The notes beneath the pieces are model-generated. The model saw only the letters and a program-made list of their open reading frames with translations, did no database searches and was not told the origin of the DNA. 64,000 nucleotides of DNA from Bacteroidaceae bacterium (lineage in GTDB: Bacteria; Bacteroidota; Bacteroidia; Bacteroidales; Bacteroidaceae), in contig JAFSPM010000037.1 in the NCBI GenBank assembly GCA_017442855.1, positions 124,001 to 188,000 of the forward strand. The letters are read 5' to 3'. The position numbers and the translations under genes were made by a program. Position 1 is the first letter of the stretch, and each line of letters opens with the position of its first letter. This document shows, piece after piece, positions 63,161 through 64,000 of this stretch.

Positions 63161-64000
63161 TTAAGCCATTTCAGCACGAAGTGCGTCAAGTCCTTCACGT
63201 ACGATGCGCTGTACCTCCACCTTAGAAGAGCATACAAACTCGCAGAGAGCGAAGTCTTCTGGAGCCACCTCATAGATGCCCAACGCCTCCATCTTGTCGA
63301 TGTCACCGGCGATGATAGCCTTTACCAAATACTCAGGATAGATGTCCATCGGGAATACACTGTCGTATTCACCAGACATAATCATGTGACGTTCGCCACC
63401 CTTGACACGTGCGTCCATCACATATTCCTTCTTGCCTTGCAGCCAGCTGAAATAAGAGCGGCTGGTACTGAAGTCGTTGATGCGAGGCATGATCCAACCA
63501 AACATCTCGTGTACGTCATTGCCTTCAGGAATGACCGTCAGCTGTGAATGGAAAGCGCCCAGATAACTTCCTTCAGCGTTTACCTGCTTGCCTGTAAGTA
63601 CGTTGCCACTGATGTAGCGCAGGTTCTTGCCAGTAGTCACATGTCCTTTGAACACGTTGTCGAGCTTAGCGCCCAACAACATCTTCACATAGCAAGGCTT
63701 CACAAACTCAGAGCCTGTGAGTGCTACGGTGCGAGTCAGGTCCACTTTACCCTCGTTGAACAGACGTCCGATAAAGATGACAGCCTCAGCACCAATGGTC
63801 CAAACCACCTCGCCCTTGTTGATAGGAGCCACATGATTGATCTGCACACCTACATTACCTGCAGGATGAGGACCGTCAAATACGGTGATGGTTACATTCT
63901 TTGCCTGTGTCAAAGCTGCTGACTTCTGACTTACACTCACGCCAAGATAGACCTTAGCCATCTTAGCCAGGGCGTCAAGACCCGTCTGGAAGTTAGCTTC
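63161..64000 (-). CDS. nqrA: Na+-NQR subunit A, N-terminus cut by window end
   Basis: The frame is open through the window edge (the last codons read EANFQTGLDALAKMAK), so this is the C-terminal 279 residues or so of a protein usually about 450 long. HPAGNVGVQINHVAPINKGE and VVWTIGAEAVIFIGRLFNEG are NqrA motifs, and the C-terminal part resembles Rnf-C/NqrA. NqrA is the peripheral cytoplasmic subunit and first gene of the nqrABCDEF operon. Its start and promoter lie outside the window. Confidence 0.95.
   Translation of the reverse strand, partial: EANFQTGLDALAKMAKVYLGVSVSQKSAALTQAKNVTITVFDGPHPAGNVGVQINHVAPINKGEVVWTIGAEAVIFIGRLFNEGKVDLTRTVALTGSEFVKPCYVKMLLGAKLDNVFKGHVTTGKNLRYISGNVLTGKQVNAEGSYLGAFHSQLTVIPEGNDVHEMFGWIMPRINDFSTSRSYFSWLQGKKEYVMDARVKGGERHMIMSGEYDSVFPMDIYPEYLVKAIIAGDIDKMEALGIYEVAPEDFALCEFVCSSKVEVQRIVREGLDALRAEMA

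Overview
The window reads as a chromosomal segment of a Bacteroidales bacterium, most like the Prevotella/Segatella group. Supporting signs are Bacteroidota promoters (TTTG at -33, about 19-21 bp, TAnnTTTG at -7), weak Shine-Dalgarno signals, lipoproteins with an acidic residue soon after the lipid-anchored Cys, Bacteroidota-restricted families (DUF4290, DUF3127, DUF4348, DUF4250, DUF6169, GH106), an SDR-type threonine dehydrogenase beside kbl, and a complete-looking Na+-NQR operon. The species cannot be fixed from the sequence alone.

Layout. 1-7.9 kb (minus): a truncated TPR protein, def, ruvX, then an envelope cluster (OmpA-like porin, two YjbH-like barrel proteins, a lipoprotein with a His-rich tail, a SPOR lipoprotein). 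8.0-8.85 kb (plus): a three-gene YtxH/holin-X membrane operon. 8.9-9.25 kb: arrays of degenerate 22-bp repeats running into the end of nadD. 9.2-11.5 kb (minus): nadD, a small membrane protein, gmk, yicC. 11.6-20.9 kb (plus): tsaB, DUF4290, murA, rimM, dxr, a GH3 glucosidase, an AGCS symporter, aroA. 20.9-30 kb: DUF4112, a transglutaminase lipoprotein, and a divergent GH106 rhamnosidase plus GH2 galactosidase pair, followed by a 166-bp nested inverted repeat. 30-32.7 kb: xth, and an Lrp-type regulator divergent from metY.

32.8-35.4 kb is the accessory patch. It holds a second 22-bp-period array, a two-gene overlapping operon (a 57-residue basic protein plus a DUF6169 protein), the left end of an IS21-type element, an IstA-HNH chimeric relic with an amber codon, and a 5'-truncated ATP-binding-protein relic. 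35.4-40.1 kb (minus): a NagZ-type GH3/beta-lactamase fusion and a 5'-nucleotidase split over two overlapping genes. 40.2-41.2 kb: rplS behind a structured leader, and a DUF3127 protein with an SSB-like acidic tip. 41.2-52.8 kb is mostly biosynthetic: murB, tdh/kbl (threonine breakdown), lysA and lysC (lysine), an FtsE-like ATPase, and hisH-hisA-hisF-hisIE. 52.9-58.6 kb: tRNA-Asp, DNA-repair proteins (UDG family, AlkD), bcp, a histidine phosphatase, and tRNA-Thr directly before mltG and nudC. 58.7-64 kb: nqrA-F, with nqrA cut by the window end.

The most unusual signals are the 22-bp-period repeat arrays in two intergenic regions, palindromic repeat DNA captured in frame inside nudC, an intergenic-type repeat inside a signal peptide, the long nested hairpin at 29.9 kb, and the small-protein/DUF6169 operon beside IS debris.
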